Assembly (NCBI RefSeq): GCF_037038585.1
Contig: NC_092525.1
Coordinates: forward strand, 26,872,367-26,936,366
Direction: 5' to 3'
Source: Patagioenas fasciata
Taxonomy: Eukaryota > Chordata > Aves > Columbiformes > Columbidae
DNA length: 64,000 nt
In this document: positions 63,532-64,000 of the stretch, piece by piece
Position numbering within the stretch: the first letter of the stretch is position 1
Layout of the letters: each line of letters begins with the position of its first letter
Translations under genes and position numbers: made by a program
Notes under the pieces: model-generated
What the model saw: the letters and a program-made list of their open reading frames with translations, nothing else
What the model was told of the DNA's origin: nothing
Database searches by the model: none

Positions 63532-64000
63532 CTTGTAAAATAAAGATTCAATACATAATGATTAAAGGAACTGATACGGTCTTGAACTAAAACAAAGTTT
63601 TTGTAGTGGACAGGAAACCTAATTTTGTTTTGAACAAATCGGTCAGTGATGATCTGTTCAGTCACTTGTCATTTTTAGACCACTGGGGCTCAGCACTTGA
63701 ACCTCCTTTTCCTAATTTTCTTCAGATTTCTGAAAATTCTATGAGGTACTTAATCACAGATTACAGAAATGAGTATTGAATTCCAGTGAAATAGGTAGAC
63801 TTGTACAATCTCAGGGCAGATATAATCCTAAAAACACGGTATTTACTTTTCTTTATAGGTGAAAGTTACACAGAATTAAAGTGTGGTTTGTTGTGGTGGG
63901 GGTTTTTTGCTTTGTTTTTATTTTTAAGGCAAAATTTATCAAGGGTATTAAGATAAATGCATTTTTGCCATAAAAGTGAAGCATTAAATTAAGTTTCGAA
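63532..64000 (-). other. KIF14: KIF14 intron, partial
   Basis: This is intronic sequence running off the window. There is a G/T-rich stretch at about 63883-63930. No further exon is recognised before the edge. Confidence 0.6.

Noticed and set aside
1-64000. CRISPR arrays, operons, tRNA or rRNA genes, prophage
   Set aside because: No regularly spaced direct repeats, no RNA-gene signatures and no bacterial gene density. The window is vertebrate genomic DNA.

Overview
This is a window of vertebrate nuclear DNA, most likely from a bird. It is AT-rich, gene-poor and intron-bearing, with one CpG island. Its only clear interspersed repeats are 5'-truncated CR1 LINEs ending in short 8-bp 3' tails, plus one short hAT-type inverted-repeat element. 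No bacterial, phage or plasmid signature is present. A turtle or crocodilian cannot be strictly excluded, because CR1 is also abundant there, but the repeat sparsity and compact spacing favour a bird.

Two protein-coding loci are supported, both on the minus strand. (1) ZNF281 is an intronless 877-codon reading frame (14332-16965) encoding a four-finger zinc-finger transcription factor. It lies inside a CpG island (about 16430-17760) that also holds the likely promoter and a short GC-rich 5'UTR intron. (2) At the right edge are the last four coding exons of a gene that runs off the window (59638-63531). They join in phase across canonical GT-AG introns and encode about 241 C-terminal residues. 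Gene order and orientation (ZNF281 followed by KIF14, both minus, as in human 1q32) identify this as the KIF14 kinesin tail; that identification rests mainly on synteny.

Layout: 1-4309 is intergenic with low-complexity DNA. Positions 4310-4466 hold a hAT MITE with 51-bp inverted repeats and an imperfect 8-bp target duplication. Positions 4604-5386 are an antisense CR1. Positions 5387-12185 are featureless AT-rich intergenic DNA, apart from an unexplained CpG-containing block at 9060-9270. Positions 12186/12593-14331 are the probable ZNF281 3'UTR, followed by the ZNF281 coding region and its CpG-island promoter. Positions 17761-59442 are about 42 kb of ZNF281-KIF14 intergenic DNA carrying a second CR1 (41767-42114), CR1 relics, a weak Charlie-like hAT relic (44563-44615) and simple repeats. 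KIF14 3' exons and introns fill the rest.

The two genes do not form an operon or a shared pathway; they are conserved neighbours. ZNF281 is a nuclear transcription regulator and KIF14 a mitotic/cytokinetic kinesin. I found no convincing evidence of a new biological system. The most notable non-genic items are the hAT element, the GC-rich hairpin block in the presumed ZNF281 3'UTR, and the unexplained block near 9.1 kb.
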